Positions 1-7,279 of a stretch of DNA of 46,308 bases are shown piece after piece. The notes under the pieces are model-generated. The model had not been told where the DNA came from, ran no database searches, and saw only the letters and a list, made by a program, of their open reading frames with translations. Positions within the stretch are counted from its first letter, which is position 1, and each line of letters begins with the position of its first letter. Source of the stretch: Thermoguttaceae bacterium (GTDB lineage: Bacteria > Planctomycetota > Planctomycetia > Pirellulales > Thermoguttaceae); contig JAFRXD010000003.1 in assembly GCA_017441605.1 (NCBI GenBank), forward strand, positions 1-46,308, in the 5' to 3' direction. The translations under genes and the position numbers were made by a program.

Positions 1-711
1 ATAGCGAAAGCGCTCCGCGCGGATTTGGGCGAACGACGCGAGGATCAAATCGGCGATATATTCGTGGTTTAGCGTTCGGAAAACCTTGATTTCCAAATGG
101 CGCCCTTGAACCGACAGGTCGGCGCGAAGGCGAGCGCTCGGCCGGAGAAAGACGGTTTGGCGCTCCTGGTCGATATTTTCCTCGGCGATTTCGATCGAAA
201 AGAAGTCGTCGACGGGGACGTCGCCGGAGTCTAAATGCGTTGGAACGTCCGTTTCGGGACCTCCGAGCGCGCGATAAGAGCGCAGGTGTTTCGTTCCTTC
301 GCGATCGGCGAAAACGTCGATTCTATCGCGAGTAACGGCGGCGTATTCCCAATAGTATTTGGATTTGGCAAGATCGGTGGGGATAAGCTCGTCCTCGAAT
401 ACTCCGTCGAGGTTTACGTCGTCGAACAGAATATAGTTCGGTTTTTCCTTGCTAATCGCGCGCGCTTTGATTTCGGGCGCGTAGACTCGCTCGACCCGAC
501 ATTCGTAGTTTTTAAGCAAGTGAACGCAACCGCATCGACCGCATCTCCACACCGAGTAGAAATCGTGGTCGTCGTCTATTTCGTAAATGGGACGATTCGC
601 TTTCGCTAATTCGTCCCAAGCGGACAGCGGGTACCATTCGCGCTCTATGTCGTTTGGGACGTCGTTGCTATGTATTCCGTCGGCGCAATTGTGGCATTTT
701 AACGACGCCAT
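1..711 (-). CDS. hypothetical protein with zinc-ribbon-like cysteines (C-terminus outside window)
   Basis: An open frame runs from ATG at 711 down to base 1 with no stop, giving at least 237 residues. I do not recognise the family. Two CxxC pairs are visible, C6-C9 and C57-C60 (with C62 adjacent), the spacing of a small zinc ribbon; the second sits in the context CGRCGC. The rest is acidic and mixed, with no signal peptide or membrane segment, so it is probably cytoplasmic. A weak GGGAT precedes the ATG by 8 bases. The frame has the codon style of neighbouring genes, whereas the opposite-strand frame at 235-609 does not. A zinc-binding structural or stress protein is possible, but function is unknown. 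Confidence 0.6.
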   Translation of the reverse strand, partial: MASLKCHNCADGIHSNDVPNDIEREWYPLSAWDELAKANRPIYEIDDDHDFYSVWRCGRCGCVHLLKNYECRVERVYAPEIKARAISKEKPNYILFDDVNLDGVFEDELIPTDLAKSKYYWEYAAVTRDRIDVFADREGTKHLRSYRALGGPETDVPTHLDSGDVPVDDFFSIEIAEENIDQERQTVFLRPSARLRADLSVQGRHLEIKVFRTLNHEYIADLILASFAQIRAERFRY

Positions 712-894
712 TGAGATTTATCCCGTTGATTTCACGTAAGTTATTTAGCGCGGACTGATTGTTGCGGAAGCCGATCGCGAGCGCGTCGAAGCCTCGTCTT
801 CCGTCGTTTCCAATATTCAAAAAACGAGAGCGCAATATCGAAACGCGGAAAATCGCGCGGCAAAAGAGAAAGAAACGCCGAGAGCGAAACGACA

Positions 895-968
895 TATCCC
901 CGGCCGGATTCGAACCGGCGACCTACGGTTTAGGAAACCGTCGCTCTATCCAACTGAGCTACGGGGAC
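895..968 (-). tRNA. tRNA-Arg (anticodon CCT)
   Basis: The reverse strand folds into a full 74-nt cloverleaf: a 7-bp acceptor stem beginning with a G-U pair, a D arm GCTC/GAGC, an anticodon stem ACGGT/ACCGT around the 7-nt loop TTCCTAA, a 5-nt variable loop, and a T arm GCCGG-TTCGAAT-CCGGC. The anticodon at loop positions 3-5 is CCT, reading AGG (Arg). The discriminator is A and the 3' CCA is not encoded (TGT follows), so CCA must be added after transcription. Confidence 0.97.
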
Positions 969-997
969 GGGAAAACTCCCTAGAACGGGGACGCGCG

Positions 998-2008
998 TCA
1001 ATCGCGATAGCCGTTCGGGTATTTTCGTTGCCAATTATACGCGTCTCGGCACATTTCGTCAAGTCCGTACTCGGCGCGCCAGCCTAGAATTTCGTTGGCT
1101 CTGGTCGGATCGGCGTAGCAGGTGGCGACGTCGCCCGGGCGGCGCGCGACGATCTCGTAGGGGAGCTTGATTCCGTTGACGCGCTCGAACGTTTTGACGA
1201 GATCGAGGACGCTGTAGCCTTGCCCCGTGCCAAGATTGTAGATATGGACGCCCGGGGTCGCTTTGCGATACGCTTGGACATGCCCCTTCGCTAGATCGAC
1301 GACGTGGATGTAGTCGCGCACGCCGGTGCCGTCGGGGGTCGGGTAGTCGTCCCCGAAGACGTTGAGTTTTTCGCGACGACCGACCGCGACTTGGCACACG
1401 AACGGCATGAGATTGTTCGGGATCCCCAACGGGTCTTCTCCGATTTCCCCGCTCGGGTGCGCGCCGATCGGATTGAAGTAGCGCAGGAGCGTTACCGAGA
1501 GGCTTGGATCCGATTTGGCGTAATCGGTAAGTATTTGCTCGATCATAAGTTTCGTCCAGCCGTAGGGACTGGCGCAACCGGTCGGCTCGGTTTCTTTAAG
1601 GGGGACGTTTTGCGAGGTTCCGTAGACGGTCGCGGACGAGCTGAAGACGAATTTCTTAACGCCGAACTCCTTCATAAGCTCGCATAAAACGAGCGAGGAG
1701 TCGATGTTATTGCGGTAATATTCGATCGGCTTGGCGACCGATTCGCCGACCGCTTTGTACCCCGCGAAATGGACGATCGCGTCGATCTCGTTTTCCTCGA
1801 AGATTTTGCGAGTCGCCGCTTTGTCGCAAACGTCCGCCTCGTAGGCGCGAAGCGTTTTGCCCGTTAGCTTTTGGACGCGCTCGAGCGATTTCGGGGAGCT
1901 GTTGTAGTAGTTGTCGACGACGACGACGTCAAATCCCGCTTCGAGGAATTCGAGGGCGGCGTGCGAGCCGATGTAGCCCGCCCCGCCGGTGAGGAGCGCT
2001 TTCGCCAT
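998..2008 (-). CDS. galE: UDP-glucose 4-epimerase
   Basis: Interconverts UDP-glucose and UDP-galactose in the cytoplasm, feeding the Leloir pathway and surface polysaccharide synthesis. The 336-residue length is normal for GalE. The N-terminal Rossmann NAD motif GGAGYIGSH lies at 8-16, the SSSATVYG segment at 123-130 supplies the catalytic Ser/Thr, and Y149-x-x-x-K153 is the short-chain dehydrogenase pair in SPYGWTK. The C-terminal substrate region is intact. The ATG at 2008 has only a weak AAAGA-type ribosome site, but it starts immediately before the Rossmann strand and a strong promoter lies about 80 bases upstream. The tRNA-Arg lies just beyond its 3' end on the same strand. Confidence 0.95.
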   Translation of the reverse strand: MAKALLTGGAGYIGSHAALEFLEAGFDVVVVDNYYNSSPKSLERVQKLTGKTLRAYEADVCDKAATRKIFEENEIDAIVHFAGYKAVGESVAKPIEYYRNNIDSSLVLCELMKEFGVKKFVFSSSATVYGTSQNVPLKETEPTGCASPYGWTKLMIEQILTDYAKSDPSLSVTLLRYFNPIGAHPSGEIGEDPLGIPNNLMPFVCQVAVGRREKLNVFGDDYPTPDGTGVRDYIHVVDLAKGHVQAYRKATPGVHIYNLGTGQGYSVLDLVKTFERVNGIKLPYEIVARRPGDVATCYADPTRANEILGWRAEYGLDEMCRDAYNWQRKYPNGYRD

Positions 2009-2091
2009 TTGGTCTTTCTTTCTATTCGCTTTGGTTCGCCGAGCGGGTCGGAGACGCGGCGCTCTGGCTGTTGTTTCGTTGTTCGCGCTAC

Positions 2092-2119
2092 ATTATACGC
2101 GGTCAGGAGGCGGCGTCAA
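2092..2119 (-). promoter_or_regulatory. sigma-70-type promoter of galE
   Basis: On the minus strand the -35 box TTGACG (2114-2119) and the perfect -10 box TATAAT (2092-2097) are 16 bases apart. This predicts a transcript start near 2085 and a leader of about 75 nt before galE. Seen directly; activity is inferred. Confidence 0.75.
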
Positions 2120-2184
2120 CGTCGCGACTCTCTTCGGAATGTTCGAACGGTTTTGGGTTCGGGCGCGGTCTCCAATCCGAGCGC

Positions 2185-2217
2185 AAAAAAAGAGCGCGAT
2201 CGATAAGACCGCGCTCT
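2185..2217 (-). terminator. rho-independent terminator after the 1432-residue protein gene
   Basis: Read on the minus strand, AGAGCGCG and CGCGCTCT form a perfect 8-bp stem with an 11-nt loop, followed directly by at least six T. It lies about 80 bases past the stop codon at 2296 and just upstream of the galE promoter, insulating the two genes. Confidence 0.88.
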
Positions 2218-2295
2218 CCGTTTAAATTATGGGTTCGCGAAAGGCTTCGCGAGTTGGAGACTCGACTGGCGAGGCTCGATTGGGAACGGAGCCGA

Positions 2296-5200
2296 TTACC
2301 AGCCGCCGCCGCCCATCATGCCGCCCATGCCGCCGCCGTAACCGCCGCCGCCCATCATGCCGCCCATACCGCCGCCGTAGCCGCCGCCCATACCGCGACC
2401 GCCGCCATAGCCGCCGTTGCTGTTATTGTTGCCGTAGCCGCCGTTGCTGTTGTTGCCGTAACCGCTGTTGCTACTGCTGCTGGACGAACCGTCGGCGGAG
2501 TTGTAGGTGAACATTTTGAGGAGTTGGCTAAAGGTGGGCATCGGAGCCAAGAGGACGTAGCGACGATCGCCGGAAACGCCCGCGCTGGTCGTGAACCCGG
2601 CGCCGAGTTGCAGGTAGTCGATGACCGGCATATGACCGGGATCCGGATTGACGTACTCGATCGAGTCGATTTCCTCGGAGGCCGGCTTTTCGGCGCTCTT
2701 ATAGGAGGAAACGTATTGTTCCGCTTGGCTTTGAACGCTAGCGGACTCGCGAGCCTCGTTTCGAGCCTTGGAGCTTTCGAACGCGGCGGCGCGACGAGAA
2801 AGATCCTCGTTTGCGCGAACTTGCATTTGGTTCATCAGCGCGGAGGCGGTCAGGAGCTCTTCCTTAATTTCCTCGTTGCGGCGACCTTGAGCCAGTTGCA
2901 CGGTGAAGCCGGTGTTGTCGTCGTCTTTAAGCTCGAAGACTTGGGTCGCGGAGCGCTCGTTCTCGGTTCCCGCGTTCGTGCGGATGTTGACCGTAACTTT
3001 GTTTTGAGCGACGGTTCCCCAGGAACGGGTCACGAGGAAGTTGTAGTCCCCCGAGAAGCCCATCGGGCAAGTGTAGACGCGGGAGCGAATTCCCTCGCGA
3101 TTTTGCTCGTAGGTCTTCTTGAGATCGACGAGCGTGTCGGAGAGGTAACCGCCCGACGCGGTGCGCTTTTGCGCGTACCAGCAAACGGCGTTGGTCGGCT
3201 CTTGGACGCTCATGTCGAGCTCCGCGTCGCCGGACCAAGAAATTTCGACGATCACGTCGCGAACCGTCGCCTCGGCGAGTTGTTTCTCGTACTCGTCCGC
3301 CTCGGCGTCGCGACCTTCGTCGCGCATTTTCTCGACGAGGTCGAGCGCGATCTCTTGGGCCTTGTTCCAAACCTTTTCGACAAGCGCGCCTTCCCAAACG
3401 CCCGATGCGACGCCGACGGTGACCCACTTAAGGGCGTCTTCGTCGTTGAGCTCTTGCGCGAGCGCCAAGCCGCGAACGTAGGGCTCGGGACGGGTCGGAT
3501 AAACGCGGGAAACGTCGCGATAAATCTTGAGCGCGCGCTCTTTGGAGCCGACTTTCTCAAGGTAGGCGGCGAGCCCCATCAGGGCGATGGGGTCGTCGTT
3601 GAACTCGGCGACCGAAAGAATCGCCGTCTCGATTTCTTTTTGAGGCGCTTCCGCCTTGATCAGCGCGGCGGCGAGAGCCTCGTACATCCAGTTCGCGGCC
3701 AAGTCGGCGCGAAGAGCCGCTTTAATCAGCGCGGCGGCGGAGGCGGGCTCCGCCTTCATGAGTTTCGCGACGTCGACCGCAATGCTCTCGACGAATTCGG
3801 CGCGAGCTTTCTCGTAAGCGGCGACCTCTTCTTCGGACGCTCCCTCGGCGGGGGCTTTGGGCGCGTTCGCGGCGATATGGGCGCTCCACTTCGCGTTCAG
3901 GTCGACCGGGGCTTGCGACAGCGTTCCGGCGGGAACTTTAACTTGTTCGGCTTTCGCCTTTTTCGCCGCCTTGGAGGGCACGGCGAAGAGGCCGTCGGCC
4001 GGAGCCGGGGTCACGGGCGCGTCGAGGAAGTTTTGGAGCACGGCGTCGGCGGCGCCTTTAGCGTTTCCGCCGCGACGGCCGCGGTTGGCGGGATTGACGT
4101 TCCACATGCCGCCTCCCATGCCGCCCATGCCGCACATGCCTCCCATCATGCCGCCCATCCCTCCCATGCCTCCCATGCCGCCCATCATGCCGCCGCCCAT
4201 GCCGCCCATCATCATGCCGCCGCCGCTCATGCCCATTTGGTTGGGTTGCATGATAAGGTCGCCGACCGAGTAGAGACGCAGGCTGGTCGAAATGTCGGGA
4301 TTGTTCTTGATTTCGTCTTGGGTGGTGATGTAGAGGCAGTCGTCGAGGATGCAGAAGTCCAAATCGTGGGGACGAAGGACGATCTTCAACGCTTTGCGAA
4401 GGGTGATCTTGCTCAACTTCTCTTGAATATTGAGAGAGCTCGGCGGACCGGCGGCGTCCTCGATGTTGGTGGAGTCGAACACAATGTTAATGTCCTGACC
4501 CTCTTCGCGGAGTTGACGCTTAACTTCGTCGATCCAGTCGGCCAAGGTGAGATCCGCGTCCTCGCCGCCGTTGACGTCGACTTTCTTGTCGAGCGCGCGA
4601 GCGATGCGTTGCTCTTCTTCGCTGCCTTGCAGATTGGTGGTCTTGTACTTCTCTTGACGCGTTTTGGTCAGGTTGACCCAAACTTCGGCGTCGGGATAGG
4701 AGATAGGCGGTTCGTCGGAAACCGGAATATGGGCTTCTTCGACGGACATCAGGGTCTTGAGCAACTTAGTGCGGCGCTCGATGCGCAGACGTTGGTTTTC
4801 TTCGTAAGCGTCGCGCATGAGCGAGACGTTTCTCGCTTGGGTCGGGAGCGCGTCGTCGACGGCGATCTTTTCCGCTTCGCGAGCCGCTTCGGACGCGAGA
4901 ACGAAGTTGTGCTCCTTAACGAGCGCCTCGAAGCGCTTCATGATTTCGACGAGGGTCGTCTGCTGCGCCAGCGCTTCCGACTGCGCCTTATTGACGGCGT
5001 CGACGGTCGCTTGATTTTGCTGAGCGCGAAGCTCGGCGCGAGCGCGTCGCTCGGTCTCTTGCTCGATGAACATACCGGTTTGCTCGAGTTCGGCGCAAAG
5101 GGCGGCGCGCTCGGCTTCGGGCAGAACGCGATTGTTGCGGACCCTTTGGATCATCGACTTAATATTTTGCTTCGCCCCGACCGGGTCGGTCGCTGCGTCT

Positions 5201-6594
5201 TTGGTCGCGTTTTGGATCGCGACGTTGACGGCGGTCTTCATTTGCTGCGTTTCGACCTTGACGTTGCTGGCGGCCGCTTCGAGCAAATTGGCTTGGTTCT
5301 TGGCGCCTTCCTTTTGGCGAGCGGCGGCGAAGAGAGAATCGTCGTCGGAATCGTCGGCTTCGTCGACGTCGGCGGGAGCTTGAACCGTTTCATCGTCGGC
5401 TTCTTCGGTCGCTTCCTCTTCTTCCTCGTCTTTTTCTTCTTCCTCTTGCGGAGCGTAGGAGACGGGAGTCAGCTCGGCGAGACGACCGGCGGAGGCGGAG
5501 TCGCCGTTTTGAGCGGCTTGCTCGACCAGATCGGCCACGTCGTCCTCGACGTCGAGCGCGAGCTCTTGACGGTCGGTCAGGAGCGAACGACCCGCGGCGG
5601 AGAAGGTGGCGCCGGAGTTGGCGGAGACTTCTTGAACGAGCCTATAGAGATATTGGTTGCTCTTGTCGGACTTTTGCGGAGCGACGGTCCATTCGACGTC
5701 GGCTTCGCGCCCGTCGGCGAGCGTCGCGGGAATCGTGATCGAGGCGGGCTCGAGCGCTTCGCTGGAAAGCCCGAGCAGGTACGTCTCGCGGTCGCTGCGG
5801 ATCGGAGGAACGGGGTTCGGATAGGTTTGCGCGTCGCCCAGGGTAACGGACGCGCCCTCTTCGGGGAAGAAGACCGTGGCGACCGAGGCGCTCGCGAGCT
5901 CGGCGCCCGCTTCGCTAGCGGTCGTTTCGTCGACCACGTAACCGCCCGTGCGGTTCGCCAAGGAACCGAGAACCGTCTTGTTGACCGCGGCGCCGACTCC
6001 GAAGGAGTTGACCGGAACGCGCGCGTCGACCAGTTTCTCGACCGTCTCCTCAAAAACGTCTTCGTTAAACGCCGCGCTCGCGCTGACGCCGCGACCGACG
6101 TAGGCGATGGAGCGGTCGGCGGACTCGTTGAAGTCGAACGACTCGAGCGCGACGGAGAACGCCTTTTCGAGGTCGACCGCGCCGAGCGCGTCGCGATCTT
6201 TCAGCCCTTCGACCGCGTCGTTGAGCTCCTTGGAGCCAACGGCGAGATAGCCGTCGGTGAGCGGCTCGGTCTCGTTGGAGACCGCGAAGAGTTGGACGCG
6301 CGCGTTTTTCGGAAGGTTCGCGACGAGAGCCGCGACGGTCTCGCGCGCCTTTTGACGAACTTCGCCGCTCGTTTGCGCCGCCGAGAAATCGATCAGCGCC
6401 GCCACGTCGACGTAATCGGAGGTCGACTCCACGACGTCCGCCTGCAACGGAACCAAGAAACAGTTCGCGCCGTCGTTTAGTTGGTACGTCTCAATAGGCG
6501 CGTCCGAATCCGCCCCCGTAACCGCCGACGCGCCGGCGAACGACGCCAAGGCGATCGCCGCGGCTGGCAATATCGTAAAAAGGCGCTTTCTCAT
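2296..6594 (-). CDS. large secreted protein: VWA-like, acidic, secretin-N-like, Met/Gly-rich and DUF2135-like regions
   Basis: 1432 residues. Start chosen at ATG 6594: GAGG lies at the right distance and a signal peptide (KR, then a hydrophobic stretch at about 5-25) follows at once; the frame itself opens 33 codons earlier. Regions in order: a VWA-like domain at about 60-230 whose MIDAS reads DFSAA (69-73), so the second metal-binding Ser is lost; a strongly acidic stretch around 378-403; coiled-coil-like segments; a secretin/TonB short N-terminal (STN)-like fold at about 678-765; a Met/Gly tract at about 781-835; a TPR-like stretch; a DUF2135/YfaP-like beta region at about 1108-1221; and a Gly/Tyr/Met/Asn tail. 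Single-gene unit with its own promoter and terminator. Exported, probably periplasmic or surface associated; exact role unknown. Domain names are from pattern recognition only. Confidence 0.85.
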   Translation of the reverse strand: MRKRLFTILPAAAIALASFAGASAVTGADSDAPIETYQLNDGANCFLVPLQADVVESTSDYVDVAALIDFSAAQTSGEVRQKARETVAALVANLPKNARVQLFAVSNETEPLTDGYLAVGSKELNDAVEGLKDRDALGAVDLEKAFSVALESFDFNESADRSIAYVGRGVSASAAFNEDVFEETVEKLVDARVPVNSFGVGAAVNKTVLGSLANRTGGYVVDETTASEAGAELASASVATVFFPEEGASVTLGDAQTYPNPVPPIRSDRETYLLGLSSEALEPASITIPATLADGREADVEWTVAPQKSDKSNQYLYRLVQEVSANSGATFSAAGRSLLTDRQELALDVEDDVADLVEQAAQNGDSASAGRLAELTPVSYAPQEEEEKDEEEEEATEEADDETVQAPADVDEADDSDDDSLFAAARQKEGAKNQANLLEAAASNVKVETQQMKTAVNVAIQNATKDAATDPVGAKQNIKSMIQRVRNNRVLPEAERAALCAELEQTGMFIEQETERRARAELRAQQNQATVDAVNKAQSEALAQQTTLVEIMKRFEALVKEHNFVLASEAAREAEKIAVDDALPTQARNVSLMRDAYEENQRLRIERRTKLLKTLMSVEEAHIPVSDEPPISYPDAEVWVNLTKTRQEKYKTTNLQGSEEEQRIARALDKKVDVNGGEDADLTLADWIDEVKRQLREEGQDINIVFDSTNIEDAAGPPSSLNIQEKLSKITLRKALKIVLRPHDLDFCILDDCLYITTQDEIKNNPDISTSLRLYSVGDLIMQPNQMGMSGGGMMMGGMGGGMMGGMGGMGGMGGMMGGMCGMGGMGGGMWNVNPANRGRRGGNAKGAADAVLQNFLDAPVTPAPADGLFAVPSKAAKKAKAEQVKVPAGTLSQAPVDLNAKWSAHIAANAPKAPAEGASEEEVAAYEKARAEFVESIAVDVAKLMKAEPASAAALIKAALRADLAANWMYEALAAALIKAEAPQKEIETAILSVAEFNDDPIALMGLAAYLEKVGSKERALKIYRDVSRVYPTRPEPYVRGLALAQELNDEDALKWVTVGVASGVWEGALVEKVWNKAQEIALDLVEKMRDEGRDAEADEYEKQLAEATVRDVIVEISWSGDAELDMSVQEPTNAVCWYAQKRTASGGYLSDTLVDLKKTYEQNREGIRSRVYTCPMGFSGDYNFLVTRSWGTVAQNKVTVNIRTNAGTENERSATQVFELKDDDNTGFTVQLAQGRRNEEIKEELLTASALMNQMQVRANEDLSRRAAAFESSKARNEARESASVQSQAEQYVSSYKSAEKPASEEIDSIEYVNPDPGHMPVIDYLQLGAGFTTSAGVSGDRRYVLLAPMPTFSQLLKMFTYNSADGSSSSSSNSGYGNNSNGGYGNNNSNGGYGGGRGMGGGYGGGMGGMMGGGGYGGGMGGMMGGGGW
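2302..2379 (-). repeat. 39-bp tandem duplication encoding a Tyr-Gly-Met repeat tail
   Basis: The last residues before the terminal Trp are two copies of the 13-residue unit YGGGMGGMMGGGG, encoded by two near-identical 39-bp units. It is in-frame coding sequence of the large secreted protein, so length changes by slippage would not break the frame. Confidence 0.85.
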
Positions 6595-6663
6595 ATCTTG
6601 TAATCCTCTACTCCGAAATCTTTGGGTCGAGTCGCGGCGCGGTCGCGCGTCCGCTATCCTAGT

Positions 6664-6693
6664 TGTATAGTCGCTATATCGAACGTCGTTCAA
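6664..6693 (-). promoter_or_regulatory. promoter of the 1432-residue protein gene
   Basis: On the minus strand TTGAAC (6688-6693) and TATACA (6664-6669) are 18 bases apart, predicting a start near 6657 and a leader of about 60 nt that ends in the GAGG ribosome site. Good but not perfect match to sigma-70 consensus. Confidence 0.6.
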
Positions 6694-7179
6694 AATCGCG
6701 CGCGACTCTCGGGTCCGGGAGAAGCGCCGCCGGCGCGCCTCGCGGAAAACGAAAAGTCCGTCGTCCGACTAATGTCCTATAGTTATACCCGGAACGCGCG
6801 ACGGTTTCAATTGTATTTATCGGCTCCGACGCGGAAGGAACGGGAAAAACGCGCCCTCGCGACGGAACGAACGAAAAAATCGCTAACTTTCAACCGCGAA
6901 TATCGGCAAACTCGATTATGTTTGCGCCGATCGCGCGGTTTTTGCAACGAAACCAAACGTCGCGATCGCGAAAATACGCCTCGACGTTTGCGCAACGTTC
7001 CTATTTTCAATTCTACTCAACTAAAAAAGATTGGCAAGAAAAAAGTTCCCTCCGCGTCAATAAAAATTAAAATTTTCCGACGGACGAGAAAATTTTTTAC
7101 GGTCGCGCCGGTCGCGCGGGAAATAACCGGTCGGACGCCTTGTGATCGTTTTCGGCGCCGGAACGGGGGCGCTCGGCTC

Positions 7180-7208
7180 TTGAAACAAGGTCGTCTTTGG
7201 AGTAGAAT
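7180..7208 (+). promoter_or_regulatory. promoter of dnaE
   Basis: TTGAAA (7180-7185) and TAGAAT (7203-7208) are separated by exactly 17 bases, a near-consensus sigma-70-type promoter about 70 bases before the dnaE ATG. Confidence 0.75.
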
Positions 7209-7279
7209 ACGAGTTACGGAAGCGGGCGAACCACCCGAACGGGGCGCGCGCCTCGACCCCTTGGAACGACGAGCGGAAT

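Larger units (their letters stand above)
6595..7279. other. 685-bp divergent intergenic region between the large secreted protein gene and dnaE
   Basis: It holds one promoter per direction (6664-6693 minus; 7180-7208 plus). An AT-rich stretch at about 7010-7100 contains the perfect inverted repeat AAAATTTTC / GAAAATTTT (7069-7077 and 7088-7096, 10-base loop, two further T). Open frames here are arginine-rich, lack ribosome sites and run into dnaE out of frame, so I call no gene. The inverted repeat could end an unseen small RNA or be a protein-binding site. Confidence 0.6.

Noticed and set aside
235..609. 124-codon plus-strand frame near the window start
   Set aside because: Opposite to the zinc-ribbon protein frame, which is open over 237 codons and has structured cysteine pairs.
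2071..6480. 1469-codon open frame on the plus strand
   Set aside because: Exactly antisense to the large secreted protein in the codon-aligned frame; explained by lack of TTA, CTA and TCA in the sense gene. No ribosome site or domain, and it covers the galE promoter and a terminator.
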